Below, in pieces: positions 32,754 through 42,653 of a stretch of 64,000 bases of DNA (position 1 is the first letter of the stretch; each line of letters starts with the position of its first letter). Made by a program: the position numbers and the translations under genes. The stretch comes from Mycobacterium numidiamassiliense (GTDB taxonomy: Bacteria > Actinomycetota > Actinomycetes > Mycobacteriales > Mycobacteriaceae). The stretch spans positions 1,116,001 through 1,180,000 of the forward strand of contig NZ_FUEZ01000003.1 of assembly GCF_900157365.1 (NCBI RefSeq), in the 5' to 3' direction. The notes below the pieces were generated by a model, which saw only the letters and a program-made list of their open reading frames with translations, was not told where the DNA came from and did no database searches.

Positions 32754-34199
32754 TTAGTCGCTCAGCACGTAATCGCCGGGCACCATGCTGCGGGTGCGCT
32801 CGAAGAAAAGCTTTCCGCTGTAGGGCAATTGGGTGACGACCTTGCCGCTGGGATGACGGAAGTAGTTGGTGCACGCCAGCCAGACCTTGCCCACCATCGC
32901 CGCCTGGACCTCGTCGTTGTAGCGGCGCTGCGCATCGGCCGTCACCTCGACGGCGCGGGCTCCGCCGCCTTCCATCACGTCGAGGATGTGGCGAATGAAG
33001 GTCGTCTGCGCCTCGTGGATGTAGATGATCGAATTGACCCCGTTGGTGTTAGGGCCATACAGCATAAAGAAATTCGGGTATCCGGCCACCATCGTCCCGA
33101 AGTAGGCTTCGGCGCCGTCGCTCCAGTCGTCGCGAAGATGGCGGCCGCCGCTTCCGTACACGTCGATGCTGGCCAGGTAGTCCGAAGCCTTGAACCCGGT
33201 GCCGTAGATGATGGTGTCGACGCGGTGCTCGGTCCCGTCGGCCGTGCGCACCCCGTATTCGGTCAACTCGGCGATGGCGGTGGTTTCCAAGCTGACGTTG
33301 GGCAGCGCGAAGGTGGGGTACCACTCGCGCGACATCAGCGGCCGCTTACACCCGGCCGGATAGTCCGGCGTCAGCTTGGCACGCAGATCGGGGTCGGCCA
33401 CTTTGCGGTGCAGGTAGCTGCGGGCAAGCTCGGTCGCTTCGCGGGTCTGCGTGGCGTCGACGTCGAAACTGGATGTCTCGTACGCATCGAAGACCTCGTC
33501 GCGCAGCTTTTGTGCCGCCGCGGGATTCCGTTCGAACTCTTCGTGCTGCTCCGGGGTGAACGGGAAATCGAACCGGGGCGCTATCCAGATCGGCGTGCGC
33601 TGAAAGACGGTGAGGTGCGCGGTTTCTCGCGCGATGGCGGGAACATATTGGATCGCGCTGGCCCCGGTGCCGATGGATGCAACCCGCTCCCCCGCCGTGG
33701 ACTTTCGGTGATCCCAACGCGCCGAATGAAATCGGCGGCCCCGAAACCGCTGCGCCCCAGGGATATCGGGGATGCTGGGCACATCGAGCATCCCGACGGC
33801 GCTGACCACGGCGTCGAATTCGTGCTCATCACCGTCGTCGGTGACGAGCGTCCAGCGCCGCCGGGTGTCCGACCAGCGCACCGTGCTGATCGCGGTGTGC
33901 GGCCGCAGGTGCGCCGCCAGGCCGTACTGCTCGGCCACCTTCTCCAGGTAGGCGAGTATCTCGGGCTGGTTGGCGTAGGTCTTGCTCCACCGCGGGTTGA
34001 GCGCGAACGAGTACGAGTACAGATGCGACGGGACGTCGCACGCCGCACCCGGAAATGTGTTGTGCCGCCACGTCCCACCAAATCCATCGGCGCGGTCGAA
34101 GATGGTGAAGTCGTAGCCGCCCTGGGCGAGCTGGATGCCCATCGCGATGCCGCCGGCGCCCGCGCCAATGACCCCGACGGAGATTTTTGCGGGCATCAT
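32754..34199 (-). CDS. Flavin-binding Baeyer-Villiger-type monooxygenase
   Basis: This 481-residue enzyme uses FAD and NADPH to insert oxygen into ketones or oxidise heteroatoms. It shows the N-terminal FAD motif GVIGAGAGGIAMGIQLAQGG and the BVMO-type fingerprint FRGRRFHSARWDH near residue 152. The second Rossmann motif VASIGTGASAIQYVPAIA follows, then the late ATG-like IIYGTGFKASDY. ATG 34199 overlaps the VOC gene stop by 4 bases. Mycobacteria carry many such enzymes (EthA-like). The substrate is unknown. Confidence 0.9.
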   Translation of the reverse strand: MMPAKISVGVIGAGAGGIAMGIQLAQGGYDFTIFDRADGFGGTWRHNTFPGAACDVPSHLYSYSFALNPRWSKTYANQPEILAYLEKVAEQYGLAAHLRPHTAISTVRWSDTRRRWTLVTDDGDEHEFDAVVSAVGMLDVPSIPDIPGAQRFRGRRFHSARWDHRKSTAGERVASIGTGASAIQYVPAIARETAHLTVFQRTPIWIAPRFDFPFTPEQHEEFERNPAAAQKLRDEVFDAYETSSFDVDATQTREATELARSYLHRKVADPDLRAKLTPDYPAGCKRPLMSREWYPTFALPNVSLETTAIAELTEYGVRTADGTEHRVDTIIYGTGFKASDYLASIDVYGSGGRHLRDDWSDGAEAYFGTMVAGYPNFFMLYGPNTNGVNSIIYIHEAQTTFIRHILDVMEGGGARAVEVTADAQRRYNDEVQAAMVGKVWLACTNYFRHPSGKVVTQLPYSGKLFFERTRSMVPGDYVLSD

Positions 34200-34678
34200 G
34201 CCCCGAATTGCGCGAAATACGGCCGCTCGGTCCGGCTCTTTTCCACCAGGATGAACACCACACCCCACGGATCGACGAACCATGTGGTGCGCACCCGCGC
34301 GACGTCGGCGATTCCGCTGACCAGGAAGCGGACACCCTTGCTCTCCAGTTCGGCCCGGGTGGCGTCGAGGTCCTCACAGATCAGTGCGACATGCGACAGG
34401 CCGTGGTCGGTCAGCGCCGCACGTGCCCGCGCATCGGTCCCGTCGATGTTGAGGTATTCGATCACCTCCAGCACCCGGTCGCTGCCGTCCGCGAAGCCGA
34501 CGATGGCCGCCTTCATGGTCGGGTCGGACACCAGTTCACCCATGTCGTCGCGAATGGCATTACCGGCCATGACATACGGCGGCGAGAGCACATGCAGGCC
34601 CAATACGTCGCGATAGAACGCGACCGCGGCTTCACAATCCGGGACACACACCCCGGTGTGGGCCAACCCGGTAATCAC
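34196..34678 (-). CDS. VOC/glyoxalase superfamily protein
   Basis: The 160-residue vicinal-oxygen-chelate protein has two beta-alpha-beta-beta-beta units. The first is THTGVCV-type (LAHTGVCVPDCEAAVAFYRD), the second SHVALICEDLDATRAELESK, ending in VDPWGVVFILVEK. Histidine and glutamate ligands sit in the usual strand positions (AHTG, SHVAL, FILVE), so a metal site is likely. GTG 34678 is the chosen start because it precedes the first beta strand directly. It is translationally coupled to the monooxygenase. Confidence 0.85.
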   Translation of the reverse strand: MITGLAHTGVCVPDCEAAVAFYRDVLGLHVLSPPYVMAGNAIRDDMGELVSDPTMKAAIVGFADGSDRVLEVIEYLNIDGTDARARAALTDHGLSHVALICEDLDATRAELESKGVRFLVSGIADVARVRTTWFVDPWGVVFILVEKSRTERPYFAQFGA

Positions 34679-34823
34679 GTTCTCGACTGTACGTCCGGGC
34701 GGCGAAGATCGGGAGGCCCATACGTTGCGCGCCGTGGCTGAAACCGACGTACACCACACATGGTCGGCGGCCGATGTGTCGGACCACGTCCGCTTCGGAA
34801 TATGACGGGCCGATAATGGCCGG

Positions 34824-36029
34824 GTGCGCTCAGTCGATGAACATCAGCGCGTTGTAGCCGAAATGATCCGGCCCCGCGCGCCGGTCACCCTCACGCTGCC
34901 CGAGGCCCACGGGCTGGTCCTGGCCGACGACGTGGTCGCCCAGCTGGCACTGCCCGTCTTCGACAATTCGGCGATGGACGGCTACGCGGTGCGCGCCGAG
35001 GACATAGCGCAGGCCACCGGCGATCACCCGGTGATTTTGCCGGTGGCCGAGGACATTCCGGCCGGGCGCACCGACACGTTGACGCTGCGGCCAGGCACGG
35101 CGCACCGCATCATGACGGGCGCACCGGTACCGGCCGGTGCGACGACCATCGTGCCGGTCGAGAACACCGACGGCGGTGTGGAGTCGGTGGCGATCCGGCA
35201 GAGCTCGCCGCCCGGCAAGCACATCCGGTTGGCCGGCGAGGACGTGGCGGTGGGCACGACGGTTCTGCGCGCCGGCCAGGTCGTGACACCGGCGATGCTC
35301 GGGCTGGCCGCGGCGCTGGGGCTGGCCGGGCTGCGGGTGATCCCACACCAGCGGGTGCTGGTGATCTCGACCGGGTCGGAGCTGGTGACACCGGGCACCC
35401 CGCTGCAGCCGGGCCAGATCTACGAGTCCAACTCGGTCATGCTGGCCGGGGCCGTCCGCGACGCGGGCGCCGACATCGTCGCCGTCACGACCGCCGAGGA
35501 CGACGTCGCGCAATTCAGCGCCATCCTCGACCGGCACGCCGCCGGCTGCGATGTGATCATCACCAGCGGCGGAGTCAGCGCCGGCGCCTACGAGGTCGTC
35601 AAGGACGCGTTCGGCCGGTCCGGCGACCAGGGTGTGGAGTTCGTCAAAGTTGCGATGCAGCCGGGCATGCCGCAGGGCATCGGCCGGGTGGCCGGCGCGA
35701 CAATCGTCACCCTGCCCGGTAACCCGGTGAGCGCGCTGGTGTCGTTCGAGGTGTTCCTGCGTCCCGCGCTGCGCCGGGCCATGGGCTTGCCGGATCCGGA
35801 TCGCCCGCGGCGGCCCGCGGTGCTCACCGAGTCGCTGACCTCACCGCGGGGCAAACGCCAATTCCGCCGCGCCGTGCTCGATGCCGACACGGGCAGCGTC
35901 GTCAGCTACGGTCCCCCAGCTTCACACCATCTGCGTTGGCTCGCTTCGGCAAACGCGCTGCTGGACGTGCCAGAAGACGTCGTGGAGGTGGCCGCGGGCA
36001 CCGAGCTGCGGGTCTGGGATCTCAGCTGA
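34824..36029 (+). CDS. moeA2: Molybdopterin molybdenumtransferase MoeA2
   Basis: The 401-residue MoeA-family enzyme inserts molybdate into adenylated molybdopterin. It shows the N-terminal VFDNSAMDGYAVRAEDIAQA, the TGAPVPAGATTIVPVENT segment, the MPT-binding VISTGSELVTPG and ITSGGVSAGAYEVVKDAFG, and the conserved LPGNPVSALVSFEVFLRPAL. GTG start at 34824. It is followed closely by psd-pssA on the same strand, an arrangement shared with M. tuberculosis. Confidence 0.95.
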   Translation: MRSVDEHQRVVAEMIRPRAPVTLTLPEAHGLVLADDVVAQLALPVFDNSAMDGYAVRAEDIAQATGDHPVILPVAEDIPAGRTDTLTLRPGTAHRIMTGAPVPAGATTIVPVENTDGGVESVAIRQSSPPGKHIRLAGEDVAVGTTVLRAGQVVTPAMLGLAAALGLAGLRVIPHQRVLVISTGSELVTPGTPLQPGQIYESNSVMLAGAVRDAGADIVAVTTAEDDVAQFSAILDRHAAGCDVIITSGGVSAGAYEVVKDAFGRSGDQGVEFVKVAMQPGMPQGIGRVAGATIVTLPGNPVSALVSFEVFLRPALRRAMGLPDPDRPRRPAVLTESLTSPRGKRQFRRAVLDADTGSVVSYGPPASHHLRWLASANALLDVPEDVVEVAAGTELRVWDLS

Positions 36030-36055
36030 GCCCACATTCTTCGTAAGATGACCGA

Positions 36056-36751
36056 GTGGCACGACGCCCCCGCCCGGATGACGCGCAGCACATGCTCGAA
36101 TTGGTGCGCTCGACCGTTCCGCCCGTTCACTACGCCGGCGTGCCGTTCATCGCCGGCGGCCTTGCTGTCGCCGCGCTCGGACGCCACCACCGGTGGCTGC
36201 GCCGGACGGGTCTGCTGGCCGCGACCGCCTGCGCGGCGTTCTTCCGTCACCCCGCGCGGGTGCCCCCCACCCGGCCCGGCGCCGTCGTCGCGCCCGCCGA
36301 CGGCGTGGTCTGCGTGATCGACTCGGCGGCCCCGCCCGCGGAACTGGGCATGGGCGACACACCCCTGCCGCGGATCAGCATCTTCCTGTCGATCTTCGAC
36401 GCCCACGTGCAGCGCGCCCCGGTCAGCGGCGAAGTCATTGCCGTCGAACACCGGCCGGGACGGTTCGGCTCCGCCGATCTGGCCGCCGCGAGCACCGACA
36501 ACGAACGGACCAGCATGCGGATCCGCACGCCCGACGGCGCCGAGGTGGTCGCCGTGCAGATCGCCGGGCTGGTGGCGCGCCGCATCGTCAACGACGCCCA
36601 CGTCGGGGACAAGCTGTCGATCGGCGACACCTACGGCCTGATCCGGTTCGGCTCGCGCCTGGACACCTACCTGCCGCCGGGCTCCGAGCCCGTGGTCAGG
36701 CTGGGCCAGCGCGCGGTGGGCGGCGAGACCGTGTTGGCCGAGCTGCCATGA
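36056..36751 (+). CDS. psd: Phosphatidylserine decarboxylase
   Basis: This 231-residue enzyme converts phosphatidylserine to phosphatidylethanolamine at the membrane. It starts at GTG 36056. A hydrophobic N-terminal region (about residues 28-62) anchors it. The catalytic stretches [20 protein letters not shown], then [16 protein letters not shown], are present. The self-cleavage Gly-Ser that yields the pyruvoyl group is in [12 protein letters not shown] near residue 198. It overlaps pssA by 4 bases (ATGA), so synthesis of the two sequential enzymes is coupled. Confidence 0.95.
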   Translation: MARRPRPDDAQHMLELVRSTVPPVHYAGVPFIAGGLAVAALGRHHRWLRRTGLLAATACAAFFRHPARVPPTRPGAVVAPADGVVCVIDSAAPPAELGMGDTPLPRISIFLSIFDAHVQRAPVSGEVIAVEHRPGRFGSADLAAASTDNERTSMRIRTPDGAEVVAVQIAGLVARRIVNDAHVGDKLSIGDTYGLIRFGSRLDTYLPPGSEPVVRLGQRAVGGETVLAELP

Positions 36752-37650
36752 CCAACAGGCTGCGGAGCAGGCGACCGGTGAACCTGCAGATCCTGCCCAG
36801 CGCCATGACGGTGCTGTCCATCTGCGCCGGGCTGACGTCGATCAAATTCGCCCTCGAGCATCAGCCCAAGGCCGCCATGGCACTGATCGCCGCGGCGGCG
36901 ATCCTGGACGGCCTGGACGGCCGGGTGGCCCGGATGCTCGATGCCCAGTCGGCGATGGGCGCGGAGATCGACTCGCTGGCCGACGCGGTGAATTTCGGCG
37001 TGACGCCCGCGATCGTCGTCTACGTGACGCTGCTGTCGGCGTCGCCGGCCGGGTGGATCGTGGTGCTGCTCTACGCGGTGTGCGTGGTCTTGCGGCTGGC
37101 ACGGTTCAACGCCCTGCAGGACGACGGAAGCCAGCCCGCCTACGCGCGTGAATTCTTCGTCGGGATGCCCGCGCCGGCCGGCGCCGTCTCCATGATCGGT
37201 CTCATCGGGCTCAAATTGCAGTTCCCCCAAGGGGGCTGGTGGACGTCGACGGTGTTCCTCTGCCTCTGGATCACCGGAACGTCGATGCTGATGATCAGCA
37301 AGATCCCGATGCGCAAGATGCACGCCGCCGCAGTGCCGCCCAACTGGGCGGCCCCGCTGCTGGCCGTGCTGGCGATCTGCGCGGCGGCGGCGGTGCTGGC
37401 GCCCTACGTCTTGATCTGGGTGATCATCGTCGCCTACCTGTGCCACGTTCCGTTCGCGATCCGTAATCAGCGTTGGCTGGCCGCGCACCCCGAGGTCTGG
37501 GACGAGAAACCCGAGCAACGACGCGCCGTGCGGCGCGCGGGCCGACGGACGGGACCCGGTCGCCGGCCGATGCCGCGGCTGGGGCGCCGACCGGGCGGCC
37601 GCTCGGCGGCCCGACTGGGCCTACGCAAGCCGGGCGGGCGACTGCCGTGA
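36748..37650 (+). CDS. pssA: CDP-diacylglycerol-serine O-phosphatidyltransferase
   Basis: This 300-residue membrane enzyme makes phosphatidylserine from CDP-diacylglycerol and serine, feeding Psd. The CDP-alcohol phosphotransferase signature is intact: [20 protein letters not shown], continuing to [11 protein letters not shown]. Several hydrophobic helices follow. The C-terminal 45 residues are strongly basic ([18 protein letters not shown]), perhaps contacting membrane phospholipid. Start ATG 36748 overlaps psd; the stop overlaps the GTG of the ATPase gene. Confidence 0.95.
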   Translation: MTNRLRSRRPVNLQILPSAMTVLSICAGLTSIKFALEHQPKAAMALIAAAAILDGLDGRVARMLDAQSAMGAEIDSLADAVNFGVTPAIVVYVTLLSASPAGWIVVLLYAVCVVLRLARFNALQDDGSQPAYAREFFVGMPAPAGAVSMIGLIGLKLQFPQGGWWTSTVFLCLWITGTSMLMISKIPMRKMHAAAVPPNWAAPLLAVLAICAAAAVLAPYVLIWVIIVAYLCHVPFAIRNQRWLAAHPEVWDEKPEQRRAVRRAGRRTGPGRRPMPRLGRRPGGRSAARLGLRKPGGRLP

Positions 37651-39824
37651 CCCGCGCGGGCCGGGATGGAGCCGGACAGCTCACCCTGACCGCAAGGCTG
37701 AACACCTCGGCCGTCGACTCCCGCCGCGGCGTCGTCCGGCTACACCCGAATGCCGTTGCGGCTCTTGGTATCCGCGAGTGGGATGCGGTGTCGCTGACCG
37801 GGTCTCGGACCACGGCGGCGGTGGCCGCCCTCGCCGACCAAGACTCCCCGGTCAGCACGGTGCTGCTTGACGACGTCACGCTGTCCAACGCCGGGCTGCG
37901 CGAGGGCAGCGCGGTGATCGTCAGCGCGGTCACCGTGTACGGAGCGCGGTCGGTGACGCTGAGCGGCTCGTCGCTGGCCAGCCAGTCGATTGCCGCGATC
38001 ACCCTGCGACAGGCCTTGCTCGGCAAGGTGATGACGGTCGGCGACGCGGTGTCGCTGCTGCCCCGCGATCTGGGGCCGGGCACCTCGACATCGGCCGCCA
38101 CCCGGGCACTGGCAACGTCGGTCGGGATCAGCTGGACGTCGGAGCTGCTGACCGTGACCGGCGTCGATCCCGACGGACACGTCAGCGTGCAGCCGAACTC
38201 CCAAGTCAGTTGGGGCGCCGGGGTTCCCGTCGGCGTCTTGGCCGAGCGGGAACGGGTAGGCATCGCGAGGCCGGCGATCGCCGTCGACGAGCTCAAGGGC
38301 TCGCAAGCTCAGGCGGCCAAGCTCACCGAGTGGCTCAAGCTCGCCCTCGACGAGCCGCACCTGCTGAAAACCCTTGGGGCCGGGACGAATCTGGGCGTGG
38401 TGGTGTCGGGGCCGGCCGGGGTGGGCAAGACGACGATGGTCCGCGCGGTGTGCGCCGGCCGCAGGCTGGTCGAGCTGGACGGCCCCGAGATCGGCGCACT
38501 GGCCGCCGAAGACCGGCTCAAGGCCGTGGCCGCGGCGATCACGGCGGTTCGCGACGGCGGCGGCGTACTGCTGATCACCGATGGCGATGCGCTGCTGCCC
38601 GCCACTGCGGAGCCGGTGGCCTCGCTGATCCTCGCCGAGCTGCGCTCCGCGGTGGCCACCGACGGCGTCGCCCTGATCGCGACGTCCGCGCACCCGGATC
38701 AGCTCGACGCGCGGTTGCGCGCCCCCGAGCTGTGCGACCGGGAACTGGGCCTGCCGCTGCCCGACGGCGCCACCCGGAAGGCACTCCTGGAGACGCTGCT
38801 GAAATCGGCGCCCACCGAACAACTCGAACTCGACCAAATAGCCAGCCGCACTCCGGGTTTCGTAGCCGCCGATCTGGCCGCACTGGTTCGCGAAGCCGCC
38901 CTGCGGGCAGCGTCTCGCGCCAGCGCCGACGGTCAGCCACCGAAACTCAACCAGGGCGACCTCGTCGGCGCGCTGACCGTCATCCGGCCGCTGTCCCGTT
39001 CGGCCAGCGAGGAATTGACCGTCGGAAACGTCACGCTCGACGATGTCGGCGACATGATCGAGGCCAAACAGGCGCTGACCGAAGCGGTGCTGTGGCCGCT
39101 GCAGCATCCCGACACTTTCGCCCGGTTGGGCGTCGATCCCCCGCGCGGGGTGCTGCTGTACGGGCCGCCCGGCTGCGGCAAGACCTTTGTGGTCCGCGCG
39201 CTGGCCAGCACCGGCCAGCTGAGTGTGCACGCCGTCAAAGGCTCTGAGCTGATGGACAAATGGGTCGGTGCCTCAGAGAAAGCGGTGCGTGAATTGTTCC
39301 GGCGCGCCAGGGATTCCGCGCCGTCGCTGGTGTTCCTCGACGAGGTTGACGCACTGGCGCCGCGGCGCGGGCAGAGCTTCGATTCGGGCGTGACCGATCG
39401 GGTGGTGGCCGCACTGCTCACCGAACTCGACGGCATCGACCCGCTGCGCGACGTCGTGGTGCTGGGCGCTACCAACCGGCCCGATCTGATCGACCCGGCG
39501 CTGCTGCGCCCGGGCCGGCTGGAACGGTTGGTGTTCGTCGAACCGCCCGATGCCCCGGCTCGCCGCGAAATCCTGCGTACTGCAGGAAAATCCGTTCCGT
39601 TGAGCGCCGACGTCGACCTGGACACTGTGGCCGCCGAACTGGATGGTTATAGCGCCGCCGACTGCGTGGCGCTGCTGCGGGAGGCCGCGCTGACCGCGAT
39701 GCGGCGCTCCATCGATGCCGCCGAAGTGACCGCGGCCGATCTCGAGGCGGCCCGCAAAACCGTTCGGCCCTCGCTGGATCCCCTGCAGGTCGACTCGCTA
39801 CGCGCTTTCGGGAAAGCTCTCTAG
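37647..39824 (+). CDS. Cdc48/VCP-like double AAA+ ATPase (Rv0435c type)
   Basis: The 725-residue protein has an N-terminal domain like the double-psi barrel of archaeal VAT/Cdc48 (ARLNTSAVDSRRGVVRLHPN) and two AAA+ modules. Module 1 has Walker A GPAGVGKTT (about 255-263), but its Walker B reads VLLITDGDAL (about 308-315), lacking the catalytic glutamate. Module 2 is complete: GPPGCGKT (506-513), LVFLDEVDAL (562-570), sensor ATNRPDLIDPALLRPGR. It probably unfolds or remodels proteins in the cytosol. GTG 37647 overlaps the pssA stop. Confidence 0.93.
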   Translation: MTRAGRDGAGQLTLTARLNTSAVDSRRGVVRLHPNAVAALGIREWDAVSLTGSRTTAAVAALADQDSPVSTVLLDDVTLSNAGLREGSAVIVSAVTVYGARSVTLSGSSLASQSIAAITLRQALLGKVMTVGDAVSLLPRDLGPGTSTSAATRALATSVGISWTSELLTVTGVDPDGHVSVQPNSQVSWGAGVPVGVLAERERVGIARPAIAVDELKGSQAQAAKLTEWLKLALDEPHLLKTLGAGTNLGVVVSGPAGVGKTTMVRAVCAGRRLVELDGPEIGALAAEDRLKAVAAAITAVRDGGGVLLITDGDALLPATAEPVASLILAELRSAVATDGVALIATSAHPDQLDARLRAPELCDRELGLPLPDGATRKALLETLLKSAPTEQLELDQIASRTPGFVAADLAALVREAALRAASRASADGQPPKLNQGDLVGALTVIRPLSRSASEELTVGNVTLDDVGDMIEAKQALTEAVLWPLQHPDTFARLGVDPPRGVLLYGPPGCGKTFVVRALASTGQLSVHAVKGSELMDKWVGASEKAVRELFRRARDSAPSLVFLDEVDALAPRRGQSFDSGVTDRVVAALLTELDGIDPLRDVVVLGATNRPDLIDPALLRPGRLERLVFVEPPDAPARREILRTAGKSVPLSADVDLDTVAAELDGYSAADCVALLREAALTAMRRSIDAAEVTAADLEAARKTVRPSLDPLQVDSLRAFGKAL

Positions 39825-40091
39825 CATCGCACGCACCGACATCGCGACATCGGCCTCCAGCTCGGCGATCGCGCGAGCGACGGCGTCAACCGGGCCCTGG
39901 TCGGCCACCTGCATCGGGTCGTGGCGCCGCGGCTGACGCGGCGCAGCGACCGTCGTGGTCCACACGCGCACCACAGCGCAATCCCAGTCCGCGCGTAACC
40001 CCATCGCATACATCTTCCCGAAGGGGTTGTCGGTTCTCTGCGCTCCGGCACCCCAGAGGAGGAATCTGATGAACGATGGCGACGCCTGCAT
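39798..40091 (-). CDS. Possible hypothetical protein
   Basis: A 97-codon frame overlaps the 3' end of the ATPase gene by 27 bases and is divergent from the MFS gene, 12 bases from its start. The C-terminal half (AVARAIAELEADVAMSVRAM) looks like a plausible amphipathic helix. No domain is recognised. It could equally be a chance frame in GC-rich DNA. Confidence 0.3.
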   Translation of the reverse strand: MQASPSFIRFLLWGAGAQRTDNPFGKMYAMGLRADWDCAVVRVWTTTVAAPRQPRRHDPMQVADQGPVDAVARAIAELEADVAMSVRAMLESFPESA

Positions 40092-40103
40092 CGTGAGACC
40101 GGT

Positions 40104-41546
40104 ATGACGGCGATACAGACCGCCCCGGGGATCGTTCTCACCCCTCCCGCACGCCGGGCGGCCCCGCTGCTGAAACTGCTCGATGCCGCGCCGACGAGCC
40201 GGGTCATGCTGGTGGCCACCATGGTGTCGATGGTCGCCTTTCTCGACGTCACCGTCGTCAACCTGGCGCTGCCCGCCACGGCGCGCGACCTCGGGGGCGG
40301 CCTTTGCCTACAGCAATGGGTGGTCGACGGCTATCTGCTCGCGCAGGCGGCCATGATCCTGCCGGGCGGTTCCCTCTCCGACCTCTTCGGACGGATTCCC
40401 GTCATCCGGTTCGGGCTGGTGGCCTTCGGGAGTGGCTCGGTGCTGGCGGCCACCGCGCCCTCGCCGGTCATGCTGATTGCCGGGCGCGTCACCCAGGGTC
40501 TGGGCGCGGCGTTTCTGGTCCCCGGCTCCCTCGCGCTGATCAATTCGACGTTCGATCGCGCGGATCGGCCCGCGGCCATCGGGACCTGGACCGCCTGGAC
40601 CGGAACCGCGTTCGCGCTCGGTCCGCTGCTCGGCGGGCTGGCGGTGGACTTTCTGAGCTGGCGATGGATCTATGCCCTGTCGGCGGTCCCAATGGTCATC
40701 GGTTTCGCGTTGACGTTTTGGCTGCGCCCAGTGGCCCGGCCGGCCCACCGGGTCCGTCTCGACGTGGCCGGTGCTGCCCTGTCGGCCGCCGGGCTGGCCG
40801 GCACCGTGTATGCGCTCATCGAATCGAAGGACCATGGCTGGGCCGACCCCCGCGTCGCCACGTCGCTGGCCATCGGGATCGGCATGCTGCTGGCGTTCGT
40901 GGCGTGGCAGCGCCGCGCCACTCACCCGTTGGTGCCGCTCAGCTTGTTCTCGATCCGCAACTTCGCGGGCGCCAACATGACCACCGCGTTCGTCTACGGC
41001 GCCGGCGCCATGGGCGCCCTTGCGATCACCCTGTACACCCAAGAGGTCGCCGGTTATTGCGCGACGGTCGCGGGTCTGGCCACCCTGCCAACGCCGGTGA
41101 TGTCGTTCCTGTTGGCCAAGCGCATCGGCGGCCTGGCCGCGCGGATCGGGCCCCGGGTCTTCCTGACGACAGGCCCCCTGCTGGCCGGGTTGGGTCTGCT
41201 GCTCATCCGCCCGGGTCACGGGTTCAATATCGTCACCCATCTGCTGCCCGGGACGGCCGTGTTGGCAATTGGTTTGGCGCTCACCATGACGCCGCTGGCC
41301 GCAGCCAATCTGGCATCCGTCGAGCCGGAGCGCAGCGGAGTCGCGGCGGCCATGCAGAACGCGGTGGGCAGGACGTCGGCGCTGAGCTCGGTGGCCTGCG
41401 TCGGACTGATCGCCAACGGCATGCTCACCGATACCAGTTTCGCGCGGCTGCTCCAGGTCGCCGCGGCGCTGTACTTCGTCGGAGCGTTGGTCAGCGGCAT
41501 CTCGCTGGCCAAGCCCAGTGCCGTGGTCGTGCCCGCGCCCGCGTAA
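40104..41546 (+). CDS. MFS drug exporter, DHA2 (EmrB/QacA) type
   Basis: This 480-residue proton-driven exporter has 13-14 predicted membrane helices. Motif D1-like FLDVTVVNLALPATARDLGG in helix 1, the loop 2-3 signature SDLFGRIPVIRFG, and the antiporter motif C-like WRWIYALSAVPMVIGFALTF region are visible. Such proteins export drugs or cationic amphipathic compounds. It starts a stretch of accessory genes between the conserved AAA ATPase and the LON-domain gene. No adjacent regulator is evident. Confidence 0.9.
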   Translation: MTAIQTAPGIVLTPPARRAAPLLKLLDAAPTSRVMLVATMVSMVAFLDVTVVNLALPATARDLGGGLCLQQWVVDGYLLAQAAMILPGGSLSDLFGRIPVIRFGLVAFGSGSVLAATAPSPVMLIAGRVTQGLGAAFLVPGSLALINSTFDRADRPAAIGTWTAWTGTAFALGPLLGGLAVDFLSWRWIYALSAVPMVIGFALTFWLRPVARPAHRVRLDVAGAALSAAGLAGTVYALIESKDHGWADPRVATSLAIGIGMLLAFVAWQRRATHPLVPLSLFSIRNFAGANMTTAFVYGAGAMGALAITLYTQEVAGYCATVAGLATLPTPVMSFLLAKRIGGLAARIGPRVFLTTGPLLAGLGLLLIRPGHGFNIVTHLLPGTAVLAIGLALTMTPLAAANLASVEPERSGVAAAMQNAVGRTSALSSVACVGLIANGMLTDTSFARLLQVAAALYFVGALVSGISLAKPSAVVVPAPA

Positions 41547-41652
41547 CCCAGTGCAGTCGACTGCACTCTTGCCCCGCAGCTGTAGGCAGGCGCTATGGTG
41601 CCCTGATGTCGCCCCCCGCCTTTGTCCGCCCGCGCCGGCAGCTCGCACGGGC

Positions 41653-42582
41653 ATGACAGAACGCCGCAGCGCCTGGGAGATCGCCGAGGGAATCGACCTG
41701 TCCGGCAAGGTGTGTGTGATCACCGGCGCCTCGTCCGGGCTGGGCCGCGAGTCCGCACGCGCCCTGGCCGGCGCAGGCGCGCATGTGGTGCTCGCGGCCC
41801 GCAATCCCGATGCCTTGGCCGAAGCCGCCGACTGGATCGCGGCCGAGGTGCCCGGCGCGCGGACCTCGACGGTGCCACTCGACCTCACCTCGCTGGCCAG
41901 CGTGCGTGCGGCGACCGCGGCGATCGGTGACATCGCGCCGGCGGTCCACGTCTTGATGAACAACGCCGGAGTCATGTTCACCCCTTTCGGCCGGACCTGT
42001 GACGGGTTCGAGATCCAAATCGGCACAAATCATTTCGGCCATTTCGAGCTGACCAGGCTATTGACCCCGCAGTTGATCGCCGCGCGGGGCGCCCGGCTGG
42101 TCATCCTGTCCTCGGGCGGTCACGCCATCGGCGATGTCGACTTCGCCGATCCCAATTGGCAACGCCGCGACTACGACAAGTTCGCCGCATACGGGGCGTC
42201 GAAGACGGCGAACATCCTGCACGCCAAAGAAGCCGACCGGCGCCTGCGTGGCGAGGGCGTCCGCGCCTTCGCCGTGCACCCCGGCACCGTGGCCACGTCG
42301 CTGGCGCGCTACATGTCCCGGGACGATTTCTCCCGCCTGCGCAAACTCGTCGCCGCCAACAGCGCCACCCGCGGCGAAGAAGGCGACGGCCACCTCGACT
42401 TCGTCATGCCCGAACATGGTGCGGCCACACAGGTGTGGGCGGCGGTCAGCCCCGAGCTGGACGGCCGGGGTGGGCTGTACCTCGAAGACTGCGGGATAAG
42501 CGACACCGCCGCGCCGCATGCGTGCGACGAGCAACGCGCGGCGGACTTCTGGACCCTCTCCGAACAGTTGTGCGCGCAATAG
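41653..42582 (+). CDS. Short-chain dehydrogenase/reductase
   Basis: The 309-residue SDR starts at ATG 41653 (MTERRSAWEIAEGIDLSGKV). The cofactor motif TGASSGLGRESARALAGAGA, NNAGVM, a serine pair in LVILSSGGHAIGD and the active-site YGASK are all present. It belongs to the same retinol-dehydrogenase-like group as the SDR at 31730, sharing GAHVVLA and TNHxGHF segments. It lies 106 bases after the MFS gene on the same strand. Substrate unknown. Confidence 0.9.
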   Translation: MTERRSAWEIAEGIDLSGKVCVITGASSGLGRESARALAGAGAHVVLAARNPDALAEAADWIAAEVPGARTSTVPLDLTSLASVRAATAAIGDIAPAVHVLMNNAGVMFTPFGRTCDGFEIQIGTNHFGHFELTRLLTPQLIAARGARLVILSSGGHAIGDVDFADPNWQRRDYDKFAAYGASKTANILHAKEADRRLRGEGVRAFAVHPGTVATSLARYMSRDDFSRLRKLVAANSATRGEEGDGHLDFVMPEHGAATQVWAAVSPELDGRGGLYLEDCGISDTAAPHACDEQRAADFWTLSEQLCAQ

Positions 42583-42653
42583 GCTACAGACGTGAACAGG
42601 GTCGAACGGCACAAGCTCGAGATTGAATCTGGGCGTGGCGCTCGCCGAGTTGC

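Noticed and set aside
32703..34616. 637-codon open frame on the plus strand across the monooxygenase and VOC genes
   Set aside because: It is antisense to two well-supported enzymes with intact motifs. It shows no domain of its own.
40308..42026. 572-codon open frame on the minus strand across the MFS and SDR genes
   Set aside because: The product is Arg/Gln/Gly-rich with no hydrophobic pattern. It crosses two real genes on the other strand.
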